A stretch of DNA of 64,000 nucleotides from WHSW01 sp963742205. GTDB lineage: Bacteria; Actinomycetota; Thermoleophilia; Solirubrobacterales; 70-9. Under the pieces are notes generated by a model. That model worked only from the letters and a program-made list of their open reading frames with translations, was not told the origin of the DNA and did no database searches. Each line of letters starts with the position of its first letter. Positions within the stretch are counted from its first letter, which is position 1. This document shows positions 18,055 through 28,100 of this stretch, piece by piece. The stretch covers positions 1 through 64,000 of the forward strand of contig CAVUKZ010000002.1 of the NCBI GenBank assembly GCA_963742205.1, written 5' to 3'. Both the position numbers and the translations under genes were made by a program.

Positions 18055-18594
18055 CTACTTCGCGAGCATCGCGGGCACCAGTTCCGCGAGACGGGTCCAG
18101 CTTCCCTCGAGGCGCTCCTCCCCGATGAAGAACGTCGGCGTCCCGTGGACGCCCGCCTGATCGGCGCCGGCGACGTCGGCGGAGACGCGGTCTCGGTACC
18201 GCCGCTCGCCGAGCGCAGCCTCCGCTGCGTCCGGGTCCAGATCGAGAGCGCGCGCGACGGAGCGCAGATCGTCCATGGAGAACCTCGGTCGTCCAACGAG
18301 CAGCAGCCCGTAGGCATCCCAGAACTTCCCGTTCGCGGCAGCGAACTCCGAGAGTTCAGCCGCCAGGTCGGCGCCAGGATGCAGTTCTGGATCGGGGAGG
18401 TGGCGCCAGACGAGCCTCAGCCCTGGATAGCGATCCAGAAGCGAGGCGAGCGGACGGCTTGCCACGAAGCAGAACGGGCAGCCGAAGTCCCCGTACTCGA
18501 TCAGCGTGAGCTCAGGCTCCGCGGCGCCGAGGACGTGGTCTGACTCTCGGACCTGGACCAGGTCGCCCGCGCTCGGTAACGACATTTCAGGCAT
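18055..18594 (-). CDS. DsbA-family thioredoxin-fold oxidoreductase
   Basis: About 179 aa. Strand-helix start LTLIEYGDFGCPFCFVASRP with a CPFC active site (residue ~38), an inserted helical domain, and the cis-proline loop GVHGTPTFFIGEE near 150. This is the Thioredoxin_4/DsbA layout. No signal peptide is visible, so it is probably cytoplasmic, like many actinobacterial relatives. Two ATG codons (18594 and 18585) are possible and neither has a strong ribosome site. It is followed on the same strand, within 35 bp, by the TerC fragment upstream. Confidence 0.85.
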   Translation of the reverse strand: MPEMSLPSAGDLVQVRESDHVLGAAEPELTLIEYGDFGCPFCFVASRPLASLLDRYPGLRLVWRHLPDPELHPGADLAAELSEFAAANGKFWDAYGLLLVGRPRFSMDDLRSVARALDLDPDAAEAALGERRYRDRVSADVAGADQAGVHGTPTFFIGEERLEGSWTRLAELVPAMLAK

Positions 18595-18627
18595 CGGGCC
18601 CCAGCATCGCAAAGGCGTCAACCTCGC

Positions 18628-19010
18628 TCACGCGTTGCCCGTTGCAGCGACCCTGGGGCGCGAAAGCTCCGGCGGGCAACGGGGCGGCCGCCTCAGCGCT
18701 TCCTCGGCAGGCGGCCGCGGATCGACGCGATCCGCGGCGATCGAGGCGACGACGCCGGCGGCGATCAACCCGCCGATGACCGCGAGCGACGCGAGGTCGC
18801 TGATTCCAACCAGGTCAGCGCCGAGGATCTTCAAGCCGACGAAACCGAGGATCAGAGCAACGGTCCTGCCGAGGTAGCGAAAGCGGCGAACGAGGATTTC
18901 GATGAGCGCCAAGAGCGCCCCCAGCCCCCGGAGAGCAAACACGTTGGCGGTCCAGGTGACTCCCGATCACGGGTCACCGACAGGGCCGCCGGGATTGAGT
19001 CGAGGGTCGG
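18628..19010 (-). pseudogene. TerC-family membrane protein, C-terminal remnant
   Basis: The 18628-18942 frame reads ALLALIEILVRRFRYLGRT, VALILGFVGLKILGADLVG and a final helix, matching the C-terminal helices of TerC/Alx proteins. In the other minus frame, just upstream, TLDSIPAALSVTRD is the TerC segment carrying the conserved DSIPA motif, joined by a one-base deletion near 18968. Upstream of this no TerC sequence remains, so only about the last 110 of roughly 300 residues survive. A truncated gene is likely. Confidence 0.65.
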
Positions 19011-19165
19011 GGCGGCCACCGAGGATCCCGCAAGCCTTGGTCGGGCGCAAGGGTCGGCGAGAACGGCGGCCTTCAATGACATGGTGCGGTTTCGGTCTAC
19101 GCTGACGCCATCACTTTGAGGCCAGCCGCGTGGCAGCGCAGGTCGACGGGAGGGGGAAGCTCGCG

Positions 19166-21336
19166 ATGAATCAACCGGGCGCGAGGGCGGGAGCGCCTAA
19201 TCGCATTCGGACGACCCAGTGCCTTCGGGCCACGGCGGCGACCGCACTGACGGTGCTGGCCGGAACGCTGATCTGTGGAGCCCCGGCGGCATTCGGCGCC
19301 ACCGACGTCGACGCTCTGATCGCTGGTGAAGTGCGTGGTCCTGTGATCGACGAGCTCCGGGAGCACTCCCGCTTCGATGCGAGTCGTCCCGCTGGGCCGG
19401 ACGGTTCGAACCTCAACCGGTTCGACCTGCTGATCGTTGATGGCGATCAAAGCTCGCGGAAGGAGCTTGAGACCCAGCCGCTGGTGCGCCAGTTCGCAGC
19501 CGACGGGGATTGGGTGCTCGTTAACGATGTAAGCCCCCGCGATCAAGCGGCTCTGCAGCGGTACACAGACTTTGACGTAACCGAAGCGGCCGGTCCCGAG
19601 CGCCGAGAGGGAGACAGTGAGGCCTTCCTTTTCCGAACCGGAATTCGGCAGGGAGTGCCGACCGTCGACATCTTCAACTCAGGGCGGCTGATGTCGAGCG
19701 ATTGGCGCCGGCTCGACGGGCAGGAGCGAGCCCGCCTGAGGCGGTCCCGGGTCACTTCGCTCGCTGGGTCGGTGCTCGACGCCGTTGGCGGCACCGGGCC
19801 TGAGGGTTCAATCGGCTCGCGGGCAGCGCGCGTCGAGACCCCCGGCGAACCGTGTGGCCCGGCCCAGATGCCCAAGGAGGCGCTGCGAGTGCGTTGGAAC
19901 TACAGCGGCTCGAACGAGGCGAAGCCGCCGAATGGCTACTGGACGAAGGACTTCTGGTTCGGCCCCAAGAGCGTGACCCCGGGGTCGCAGACCCTCTCTT
20001 GGACCATGAATCACCACTTCGACCTCTACCTCCAAAACGACGTCAACTCCACCGGCGACTATCAGGTGCTCCAGTACTGCCTGAATGGGCAGGTCACGCC
20101 GAAGAAGCCGGCGGAGAGCTTTTCTTCCACATGGACGATGTCTTCAACTTCCGCGACATGTACTTCACGAACCTGGAGCGAGCCTGGTGGACTGGGGCCG
20201 TCGGGGTTGACGTCAAGCCCCAGCTGCCGCCCGCGAGCGGCTCGTTGATCTGGGAGGCGAGCACACCACAGACCGTCAACAACCAGGGCACCTACCAGGC
20301 GGGTGGTAGCTCGCGCACCACCGGGTTCAGTTTCTCGCCCTCCGTGACCCCCGGATCGAGCAGTGCGACCTTCTCAGACTCGATTACCGTCACCGAACCG
20401 ATAACCACCGCTCCCCTGACCGATTGGGGCGTCCTCAACCAGACCTCCGGGACCAACCTCAACTGGAACTTCAGTGCGCGTACCCCCTGCGGAGGCCCTG
20501 GTTTCGGGACCCTCGCTTCGTGTTTCGGAGGCGGCTCCAAAGGCGGGCCGGTGAAGCCGAACGAGATCTCTCGCACCCAGTTTCAGGTCAATGCCGCGGG
20601 CCGGTGGCGCACCAACAGCCTGGTGACCGGCAATAGCCTGCCGATCGACTACTCGGTTCCCGTGACCTTCGTCGACACCTACTGCAGGGCGCTTGTGACC
20701 AACGCGACCTTCGGCGACTTCTGCTTCACGGACGTCCCGAATGAGGGGGAGTTGCGGAACTACAAGACGGAGCGTTATCCGAAAGCTCCCGAGCCAGCCC
20801 TCGGTGGGAGCCAGCTCAAGCTCGACCCGTCCGCCGTGATCCCGGTTCCGATAGAGGACGTGAGCCTGTCGAAGAACAAAGCCGACGGATCGAAGGAAAA
20901 CGACGACGGCAGCTTTGGCGAGCAGATTGAAGGGACGATCAAGCTCGCAAAACGGGCCACCAACCCAGGCGGAACCCGGATCTTTCTCATCTCGAACAGC
21001 CCCAACGCTGAGTTCGAGAGCGTCACCGGTCTGGAGAATCCCAGCGAGCCGTCCCATCAACGGCATCGCAAAGCCGCGTGTGGGGGGGAAAACGCCTGTT
21101 TCATCCCCTCGCCCCCTCCGCCCCCGGTCAAGCTCCCCGATCCCTGCGTCCAACAACTCAGCACCGAAGGACTTGGCAACCAGAAAGCAAGCTTCATCAT
21201 GCCGCTCGGCTGCTCGAAAGCGAGGTTTGTCGTCAAGACGAATGACACAGGCCTCCCGTCGAGCGGCCAGACCGCGCGGATCTCGGTGTGGAACGGATAC
21301 CAGAAGAGCCGCGACCTACGGGTGACCCGGCCGTAG
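19166..21336 (+). CDS. Secreted protein with possible leukocidin-like beta-barrel toxin domain (one frame break)
   Basis: About 720 aa after joining two frames at a one-base deletion near 20115. GGAGGGGGAAG precedes the ATG at 19166, followed by a signal peptide ending AAFGA. Residues ~30-190 are a domain with DLLIVDGDQSSRKELETQ and GDWVLVNDVSP. Residues ~250-520 are beta-rich (WTKDFWFGPKSVTPGSQTLS, TYQAGGSSRTTGFSFSPSVT, TDWGVLNQTSGTNLNWNF). A Thr/Ser-rich amphipathic stretch before a WxVxNQTSGxxxxW strand resembles leukocidin/haemolysin-type pore formers. The C-terminal ~180 residues are unassigned and end in an Ig-like domain. The similarity is by eye only. Confidence 0.45.
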
Positions 21337-21421
21337 GGTTCTGCGTGGCGCCGGGACTTAGGGTCGAGCGCCCTTCTAGACGCCGTCCGAACGAACGGCG
21401 GCACGGCAAAGGAGAGTTCGC

Positions 21422-22570
21422 ATGAATGCACGGCGCGTGGGCGCGAGCCCGTATCGCCTCCTGGCCCTCGCCCTCGCGACGACTGTCGTTGCGACTTTCG
21501 CGCTCGCCGCCAGCGCCAATGCCTACGTCTACTGGGCGAGCCTTCCGCCCAAAGCCTTCGTTTCCAGCCCCGGGGTCGAGCGGGCCAACCTCGACGGCAC
21601 GGGCGCCCAGGGCCTCATCCCCGCCGCGCAGCCGCTTTTCGGCGTCTACGGCGTGGCCGTCGACGACGCCCACGTGTACTGGACGAACCCGAGTCAAACG
21701 ATCGGGCGCGCCAACCTCGACGGCACGGGCGTCGACCAGAGCTTCATCGCCGGGACCACCGGTCTAACCGGTGTCGCGGTCGACGCCGCCCACATCTACT
21801 GGGCCAGCGACGCCGGAATCGGGCGCGCCAGCCTCGACGGCACGGGTGTCGACCAGAGCTTCATCGCCAGCGCCGGCGGCCCGATCGGCCTCGCGGTCGA
21901 CTCCGGGCACGTCTACTGGACCAATCGTGACCCCGGCACGATCGGGCGCGCAAACCTCGACGGCACCGCCGTCAACCAGAGCTTCATCGCCGACGCCAAC
22001 AGCTTCTTTGGGCTGGCCGTCGACGCCGCGCACATCTATTGGGCGAGCGGCGACGGGATCGGGCGCGCCAACCTCGACGGTACGGCGGCCGACCTCGGCT
22101 TCATCGACGGGGTTGACCCGGTCGGGTTGGCGGTGGACGGCGCCCACGTCTACTGGACGAGCAGCGCCGCAATCGGCCGCGCCAATCTCGACGGCACCGA
22201 CGTCGCCGACAAGCTCGTGGGCGTGTCTGCCACGCCCTACGGGGTGGCGGTCGACGCGCTCGGGCCGCCGCCCTCGAGCGAGTTCAGCTTCGGCAAAGCG
22301 AAGGTGAACAAGAAGCGTGGGTCGGCGAAGCTCACGGTGAAGGTGGCCGGTCCCGGAGAGCTTAAGCTCGCAAAGACTGCGAGCGTGAAGGGCCAGCACG
22401 AGCGAGCCGAGCAGTCGGGCAAGGAGACGCTGACGATCAAGCCGCGGGGCAAGGCGAAGCAGAAGCTCAACAACGGAGGCAAGGCGAAGGTGAAGGCCAA
22501 GGTGACCTTCACCCCCGACGGCGGGACCTCCGATGCCAAGAGCAAGAAGGTCAAGCTGGTGAAGCGCTAG
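21422..22570 (+). CDS. Secreted YWTD/DUF5050-type beta-propeller protein
   Basis: 382 aa. A signal peptide ends SANA. About six repeats of ~40 residues follow, each with VYWTN or IYWAS, then IGRANLDGTG, then a GVAVD strand: the YWTD (LDL-receptor class B-like) propeller pattern. The last ~90 residues are a Lys-rich beta-sandwich-like domain (KVNKKRGSAKLTVKVAGPGE) common as a wall- or surface-associated tail in these bacteria. AAAGGAGAG precedes the ATG. Its role is unknown; propellers of this kind bind proteins or glycans. It lies 85 bp downstream of the putative toxin-like gene on the same strand. Confidence 0.8.
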   Translation: MNARRVGASPYRLLALALATTVVATFALAASANAYVYWASLPPKAFVSSPGVERANLDGTGAQGLIPAAQPLFGVYGVAVDDAHVYWTNPSQTIGRANLDGTGVDQSFIAGTTGLTGVAVDAAHIYWASDAGIGRASLDGTGVDQSFIASAGGPIGLAVDSGHVYWTNRDPGTIGRANLDGTAVNQSFIADANSFFGLAVDAAHIYWASGDGIGRANLDGTAADLGFIDGVDPVGLAVDGAHVYWTSSAAIGRANLDGTDVADKLVGVSATPYGVAVDALGPPPSSEFSFGKAKVNKKRGSAKLTVKVAGPGELKLAKTASVKGQHERAEQSGKETLTIKPRGKAKQKLNNGGKAKVKAKVTFTPDGGTSDAKSKKVKLVKR

Positions 22571-22703
22571 CCAGGCGGGCCAGCGCTGGTCACTTGACGT
22601 CAGCGTTCCCGACATTCCAGCCTCGCGGTGACCCGGCACGGAGCAGTACGGCCATGCCCGAGACCTGGGCGCGACGAACCCGAGGCTGAGGGTGGGGAAA
22701 CCT

Positions 22704-23168
22704 CTACTCGTCGGCGATCGTGAGCCGAAACACCGGATGGTCAGGGGCGATCCCCAGCAGCTCGTCGTCGGTGGCACCCGCGTCGACACCTCCAAAGAAC
22801 ACGCCGACCTCCCACTTCCACCGCTTCAGGTATGCGCGCAGGATCGCGGGTTTCTGATCGTCGGGGATCTCCTCCGAGGTGAACGGCTCGGCTCGAGAGC
22901 CGACGAGTAGGCGTCCCTCCTTGCGTGCACGCAGGTTGCGCACCCATTGGGTGTGCCCGCGCGGCGCCACCAGGTAGCGCGTGCCGTCGAGGGTCAGCGG
23001 GTTGACCGGTGTTCGCCGCGGTTCGCCCGACTTTCGCCCGCGAACCTCGAGTATCCGCGAGCCGGCGACGCTCAACCCAAGCCTGGTCAGGCCCGCCACC
23101 GCGGGGTTGAAGACGTGGGCGGTGAACCAACCCGGCCGTTGATAGCGGGGAGAATTCGTGTTCTCCAT
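22704..23168 (-). CDS. Deazaflavin (F420)-dependent nitroreductase family protein
   Basis: 154 aa, full length for the DDN/DUF385 family. Motifs are LEVRGRKSGEPRRTPV (residues ~41-56), GTRYLVAPRGHTQWVRNLRA (F420-phosphate-binding loop) and a C-terminal HPVFRLTI. These are cytoplasmic or membrane-associated split-barrel enzymes using reduced F420 to reduce quinones or nitro compounds. The substrate is unknown. No operon partners are evident; the gene stands alone on the minus strand. Confidence 0.88.
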   Translation of the reverse strand: MENTNSPRYQRPGWFTAHVFNPAVAGLTRLGLSVAGSRILEVRGRKSGEPRRTPVNPLTLDGTRYLVAPRGHTQWVRNLRARKEGRLLVGSRAEPFTSEEIPDDQKPAILRAYLKRWKWEVGVFFGGVDAGATDDELLGIAPDHPVFRLTIADE

Positions 23169-23269
23169 TCTGCCTCGCCGACCTTACGCGCGCTACTCGC
23201 CCGCCGCAGGCAGCGTGGCGAGGATGCGAGGGCCGGCGCCCTAACCGAGAGCACGGCTGAGCGGCCCGA

Positions 23270-23425
23270 TCAGTCCGGTCTCATCTGCAACTCGTCAGCG
23301 CCGTAGGCCGCGTGGTAGAGGCGTCCCTCGGGGTGGCCCCCGTCCGGCGCGTGCAGCTCCTTGCGCACGCGCTCGTAGTCCTCCTTGGTCATGTTCTGCG
23401 CGGTGATGTGCACGGCGACTGCCAC
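23270..23425 (-). pseudogene. Truncated small ABM/YdhR-like protein
   Basis: The frame reads VAVAVHITAQNMTKEDYERV, KELHAPDGGHPEGRLYHAAY and ends DELQMRPD. It looks like the first half of a ~100-aa ferredoxin-like monooxygenase-type protein whose second half (usually xxVWESREQFDAH) is absent. Only a GTG at 23425 is available as a start and no ribosome site is obvious. The truncation point is near 23280. Confidence 0.45.
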
Positions 23426-23522
23426 CGGGACGACCCTATAACGCCACCGAGAGCGTTGGTTGCGCGCGTGTAAAGCTGCGATCGCCACACGCGCAACGCC
23501 AATACCCCTGAAGGAGATACCC

Positions 23523-24002
23523 GTGACCGAGCAGACGCCGAACATCGACTTCGAAAACTTGCCCGCGCCGAGCGAGGGCTTCCTCGTCACGCAGTTCCTC
23601 ACCGTGCGCAGCGTCGCTCGGTCCCGTGCCTTCTACTCGGACGTGCTCGGCGGCCAGGTCGTGATGGAGGAGAACCCGTGCATGGTCAAGCTCGCCAACT
23701 CGTGGGTGATCATGAACCCGGGCGGTGGCCCCACCCCCGACAAGCCGGACATCTCGGTCGTCGACTACGAGTTCGACAACACGTTGTCCGCCTTCATGAA
23801 CCTGCGCGTAGCCGACATCCATGCGTGCTACGACGCGTGGAGCTCGAGAGGGGCCGAGTTCGTGACGCCCCCGATGGATCGCGGTGCTGAGATTCGCTGT
23901 TACATGCGAGATCCCGACGGCTACCTCATCGAGGTCGGCCAGTCCACGGGGCTGCTCAAGGGCGAACTCGCCAAGAAGCGGCCTGAGGATCTGCCGGGTT
24001 AG
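23523..24002 (+). CDS. VOC (glyoxalase/dioxygenase) family protein
   Basis: 159 aa. The betaalphabetabetabeta module begins FLTVRSVARSRAFYSDVLGG and continues with VKLANSWVIMNPGGG; the second half has LRVADIHACYDAW and YMRDPDGYLIEVGQS with the conserved metal-ligand Glu. Family members bind a divalent metal and act on glyoxal-type substrates, catechols or antibiotics; the substrate here is unknown. AAGGAG six bases before the GTG at 23523 decides the start, which would otherwise be 21 codons further upstream. Confidence 0.85.
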   Translation: MTEQTPNIDFENLPAPSEGFLVTQFLTVRSVARSRAFYSDVLGGQVVMEENPCMVKLANSWVIMNPGGGPTPDKPDISVVDYEFDNTLSAFMNLRVADIHACYDAWSSRGAEFVTPPMDRGAEIRCYMRDPDGYLIEVGQSTGLLKGELAKKRPEDLPG

Positions 24003-24075
24003 CCGGTACTCACGCGGTCGCCGGCACGCGAAGCTAGCCTTGGTCTGACTGCACGACGTCTCCTGTGTAATCCAC

Positions 24076-25101
24076 GTGCACAGCACGTACTCCGACGGGA
24101 CCGCGACCGTCCACGAGCTGCTCGCCGCCGCCCGCGAGTCAGCCGTCGACGTGGTGCTGCTCACCGATCACGACACGCTCGCCGCGCGGCGCGAGGGCTG
24201 GGAGGGTCATCACGACGGCGTCCTCCTGATCGCCGGGCTGGAGGTGAGCCCGAAGCAGGGGCACTACCTCGCCTTCGGCGTCGAACAGGAGATCCCGCAC
24301 GAGGGACGTTCGCCCCGCCAGATCGCGGAGGCGGTGCGCGCCATGGGCGGCGTCGGCTTTGCCGCGCACCCGTTCTCCAACGGCGGCAGCATGCTCGTGC
24401 CATCACTTGCGCGCCGGATCGTCCTCCCGCAGGGTTGGCCCGCCCTCGACGAGCAGGGCGGCATGGACGGAGTCGAGCTCTGGAGCGTGCTGACCGACGC
24501 CGCCGAGGCGTGGCGCACGCCAGCGGAGGCCGTGCGGTGGCTGCGGCAGCCGGAGAGTGCGGTCGCACAGGGGCCTCCCGCCCATCATCTCGAGCTCTGG
24601 GACCGCCTCTCGGCGCGCCGGCGCGTCCCCGCGATCGGCGGACTCGACGACCACCAGAACGGGATCCGCTTCAGGGGCACGGTTCGATCGCCGGTCGCAC
24701 ACCGTCGCACCTTCAGGCTGTTGCGCACCCACCTCCTTTGCGACCGGCCCGTCTCCGGCGACCTCGACGCCGATCGCGCCTCGATCCTCGCGGCGCTGCG
24801 CGCCGGCGCGGCCTGGCTTCATTGCCCGTTCGTGGCTCCGGCTGAGGGTGCGCGGCTCTGGGCGGAGTGCGGGGACGGCGACACCGTCGCGATGGGGGCC
24901 GAGACGCCGGCCCGCGAGGCGGTCCTTCGGCTGCGGCTTCCGAGCGCCGCGGAGGTCAAGGTCCTCCGCGACGGTCACGTGATCGACGAGAGTCGCTCGG
25001 CGAGCCTAGATCTCGCGATCGCCAACCCCGGCGTCTACCGTGTCGAGGCAAGGCTTGACGGGCGGCTCTGGCTGCTCTCCAATCCGATCCATCTGCGCTG
25101 A
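24076..25101 (+). CDS. PHP-domain phosphoesterase
   Basis: About 341 aa. PHP motifs in order: HSTYSDGT, LLTDHDTLAA (residue ~36), GLEVSPKQGHYLAFG (~56), GGVGFAAHPF (~95) and GGLDDHQNG (~195). The C-terminal ~70 residues are a beta-rich domain. PHP proteins hydrolyse phosphate esters with a trinuclear metal site. The first His of the HxH motif is encoded just before the GTG at 24076 (codons read VIHVHSTYSDG). The true protein should therefore start upstream, perhaps at a CTG at 24049 since a stop sits at 24046, or the 5' end contains an error. Confidence 0.8.
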   Translation: MHSTYSDGTATVHELLAAARESAVDVVLLTDHDTLAARREGWEGHHDGVLLIAGLEVSPKQGHYLAFGVEQEIPHEGRSPRQIAEAVRAMGGVGFAAHPFSNGGSMLVPSLARRIVLPQGWPALDEQGGMDGVELWSVLTDAAEAWRTPAEAVRWLRQPESAVAQGPPAHHLELWDRLSARRRVPAIGGLDDHQNGIRFRGTVRSPVAHRRTFRLLRTHLLCDRPVSGDLDADRASILAALRAGAAWLHCPFVAPAEGARLWAECGDGDTVAMGAETPAREAVLRLRLPSAAEVKVLRDGHVIDESRSASLDLAIANPGVYRVEARLDGRLWLLSNPIHLR

Positions 25102-25197
25102 TCGGCCGGGCGCTACGCCTGACAGAGCATTCGTAAGGAGGGCGGGACTGGCGGTGGGCGGAGGACCGGCGGGCGTGCGGCCCTCCGCCCGTAACGC

Positions 25198-28100
25198 TCA
25201 GTCGAGCAGGTGATCGAGGATGCGGCCCATGACCGCGTCGCGCTCGGCCTGCGTCGAGATGCCCTCGAACCCGAAGCCCATGAACAGCGAGTTCGGGGTC
25301 GTGATCGAGGCGCCGACCGGGAATCCCGAGGCGTTCGTGGGCATCCAGTTGTTCGCGTTCGGGCCGCTGCCCTCCGGCGGGCCGGTGGCCTCCCAACCGT
25401 CGAGGCCCGTCTCGAACGACGTGCTCGTGCCATCCGGCAGCGTCACGTCGTCGACGAACACGCCCAGGTTCTGGGTCGACCAGTCGCTGATGTAGGCGAT
25501 CGAGATCTCGACGGTTTCTCCGGCGTAATCGTCGAGGTTGATCGACCACTGCTGCCAGCCGCCCGAGTTGCCCGAGGCCGCGTTCCATTCGCCGCCCTGG
25601 TCGCCCGTGGGCGAGCACGTGCCGTCCGCGTTGACGGTCTGGTAGCGGAGCAGATGCGGGTGCAGCTCCTCGCCCCAGCCCTCGGGACAGCTCTCGCCTG
25701 TGTTCTGTGAGGTGTGGTCGTTCGCGTCCGGCAGGGTCGTCCAGTCGTCCCCGCCGGCGGTCCGGGCCTCAACCGTCAGGAAGTCCCAATCGGCCTCGGT
25801 GTCATAGGACGTCCAGAACGTCAGGTCACCGCCCGAATCCGGCACGGCGATCTCGCGCGTCAGCCGCTTGTAGGAGACGTCGGCGATCTGCGAGTACACG
25901 TACTGCTGGCCGGTGTGCGGGTCGAACGGACCGCCCGGCTTGTCATAGCGGCTCGACGGCCAGCTCTCGAACTGCGGGAACTCGTCCGGTGGCAGGATCC
26001 CGCTCGTCGCGATCGACGATGAGGCGCTGTTCTGGTTGTCGGCGCTGCCCGCGCCGTTGAGTCCCCAAGCGAGCGACGCGAACGGGTCGTCGACGCCGTT
26101 GACGTCGAACGCCTCGCCGGTGTCCGGGTCGATCCCGTCACCGCCAACCTGCAGATAGCCGCCGAAGTAGTACTGCAGCACGTCGTTGACCCCGTCGCCG
26201 GAACCGCGCAGGGCCAGGCAGCGGCGCGGGTCGATCCCGCCCGGAAGCGGGTTGCACGCGATCTCGCCCTTGGGGTCGTAGAGCTGCGTGCCGACGCCTC
26301 CCGCGCCCGTGAACTGCTGGCCGGCCCGGTTGCCGGTGTAGGCGACCTCACCGCCCTCGTTCATGTAGGCCCGGAACTCGAGCATCTCGTCGAGCGCCAA
26401 GCGGTCGGCGTTGCCTGCGCCCAATCCGGCCTGGCGCGTGACGACGTCGTCGCCCGTGTACCAGATCACCCCGTCGTAGTGACTGAGCACGCCGAGGTCA
26501 TCGGGCGCCGTGCGATCGCGGGCGTCGACGTCGTAGACGTCGGCGTCGACCCCGTTGGCCGCGAGGGCGTCGAGGTAGTAGTCGAGGTAGTGCGGGCCCG
26601 GCGCCTGGGCCGGCGAGGCGCCCGTGTAGTCCTCGGCCGCCACCACCAGCACATCGTTGCCGGTCTCCGAGACGGCCTGGTAGGTGAAGTGGTCGCTCTC
26701 CGCGCCACCGCCCTCGAACCAGACCTCGACCGAGTCACCGGGGTCGGTGCCGGTGACCATGCCGCGCAGCTGCCGGTAGTAGACGTCGGCCGGGTCGTAG
26801 CGCTCGCCGCCGTTCCACTCGCTCGTCGGTGCGCTCTGCGCCGGCCCCTCGTTGATGCTGTACCGAAGCGTCACCTCACCGAGGCTGCGCTTGGCCAGCA
26901 CCTGGACCGGCTGCGGGTCGCCGTAGGAGTAGTCGAACGTGAAGTTCGCGCCGGGGATTCCGTCCTTGTACGGATCCTCGCTCTTCAGGTAGAACGGCTT
27001 GGTCTCGATCCCGGTCACCGTCTCGGGATCGTCGGGATCGCTGGCCGACTCGGCGACCGAACGGGCGAACGGCAGGTTGCGCTCGAACTCCTCCTGGACG
27101 AGCTGCTCGTTGTCGGGGAACACGAAGCCACAGCCGTCGCAGCCCTCCGAGAGCTCCGGCGTCCAGGCGAGCGTTCCGTCGGACGCATGCGCGTAGTCGG
27201 TCGTCTCCCCGTTGGTGACGTAGAGGACGTCCGAGCTCAGCCCCGGGTGGAAGTCCTCGATCGCCGGGTCGTCGAGGTTGCCGGACATCGCGTAGTAGAT
27301 CGGGTCGTCGGCTGTCGGCGTCGCGATCTGCCAGCCCTCGGCGTAGAGCAGCCACTGCCCGTTCGAGTGGTAGTTGACCTGGAACGCGAACCCGATCCGA
27401 TCGAGCAGGCCCTTCATGGCCGCGGTTTCCGGCTCCGAGACCGGGCTCTCACCGCGGTAGGTGTCGCTCGAGAGGACCGACGAGGAGCCCTCCTGGTCGT
27501 ACTTGAAGTGGTTCGGGAAGTTGCGGTTCAGGTCGACGCCGTCGCCGACCGTGATCTGGTCGTCGCCGTTGTTGTCGCGCAGGTTCTTGCGCCACAGCCG
27601 CTCATGGTCGAACGTGTACTGGTAGCCGTCGGGGTTGGCGACCGGCACGAACCACAGCTCCGTCGTCTTGAGCAGGCGCTTGATGTTCTTGTCGTTGGCC
27701 CGCCAGCGATCGATGTACCAGTTCATCAGTCGGCGGTCGACCTCGCCGGCGATCCACTCCCGCGCGTGCTGGGTGGCGCTGTAAAGGACCGCCGGCCGGC
27801 TGCCGTCGGGCTTGCCGCGCGCGCCCTGAGTCAGCTTGATCGCGAGGATGTCGCGCCCCTGGATCGTGTCGCCGATGTCGACGAGCTTGGCGATCTGCGG
27901 GTTGCGGCGCGCGATTTCGCGCATCTGATCCTCGAAGCCCCCTGGCTCGTCCCAGGAGCGCCAGACCTGGAAGCCGCCGGCCGCCTGCGCGGCGGCGAAC
28001 TGTCGGACGGTCTTACCACCCTTGACTCGGGTCAGCGTCGTCTTGATGCCTTCCCGCGCGAGCTTCGCCCGCTGCTGTGGGGTTGCCACCAGGTCGACCG

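Noticed and set aside
21560..22260. Regular repeats every ~120 bp, first considered as a repeat array
   Set aside because: They are in-frame codons of YWTD propeller blades with diverged DNA; there are no constant spacers, so it is not CRISPR.
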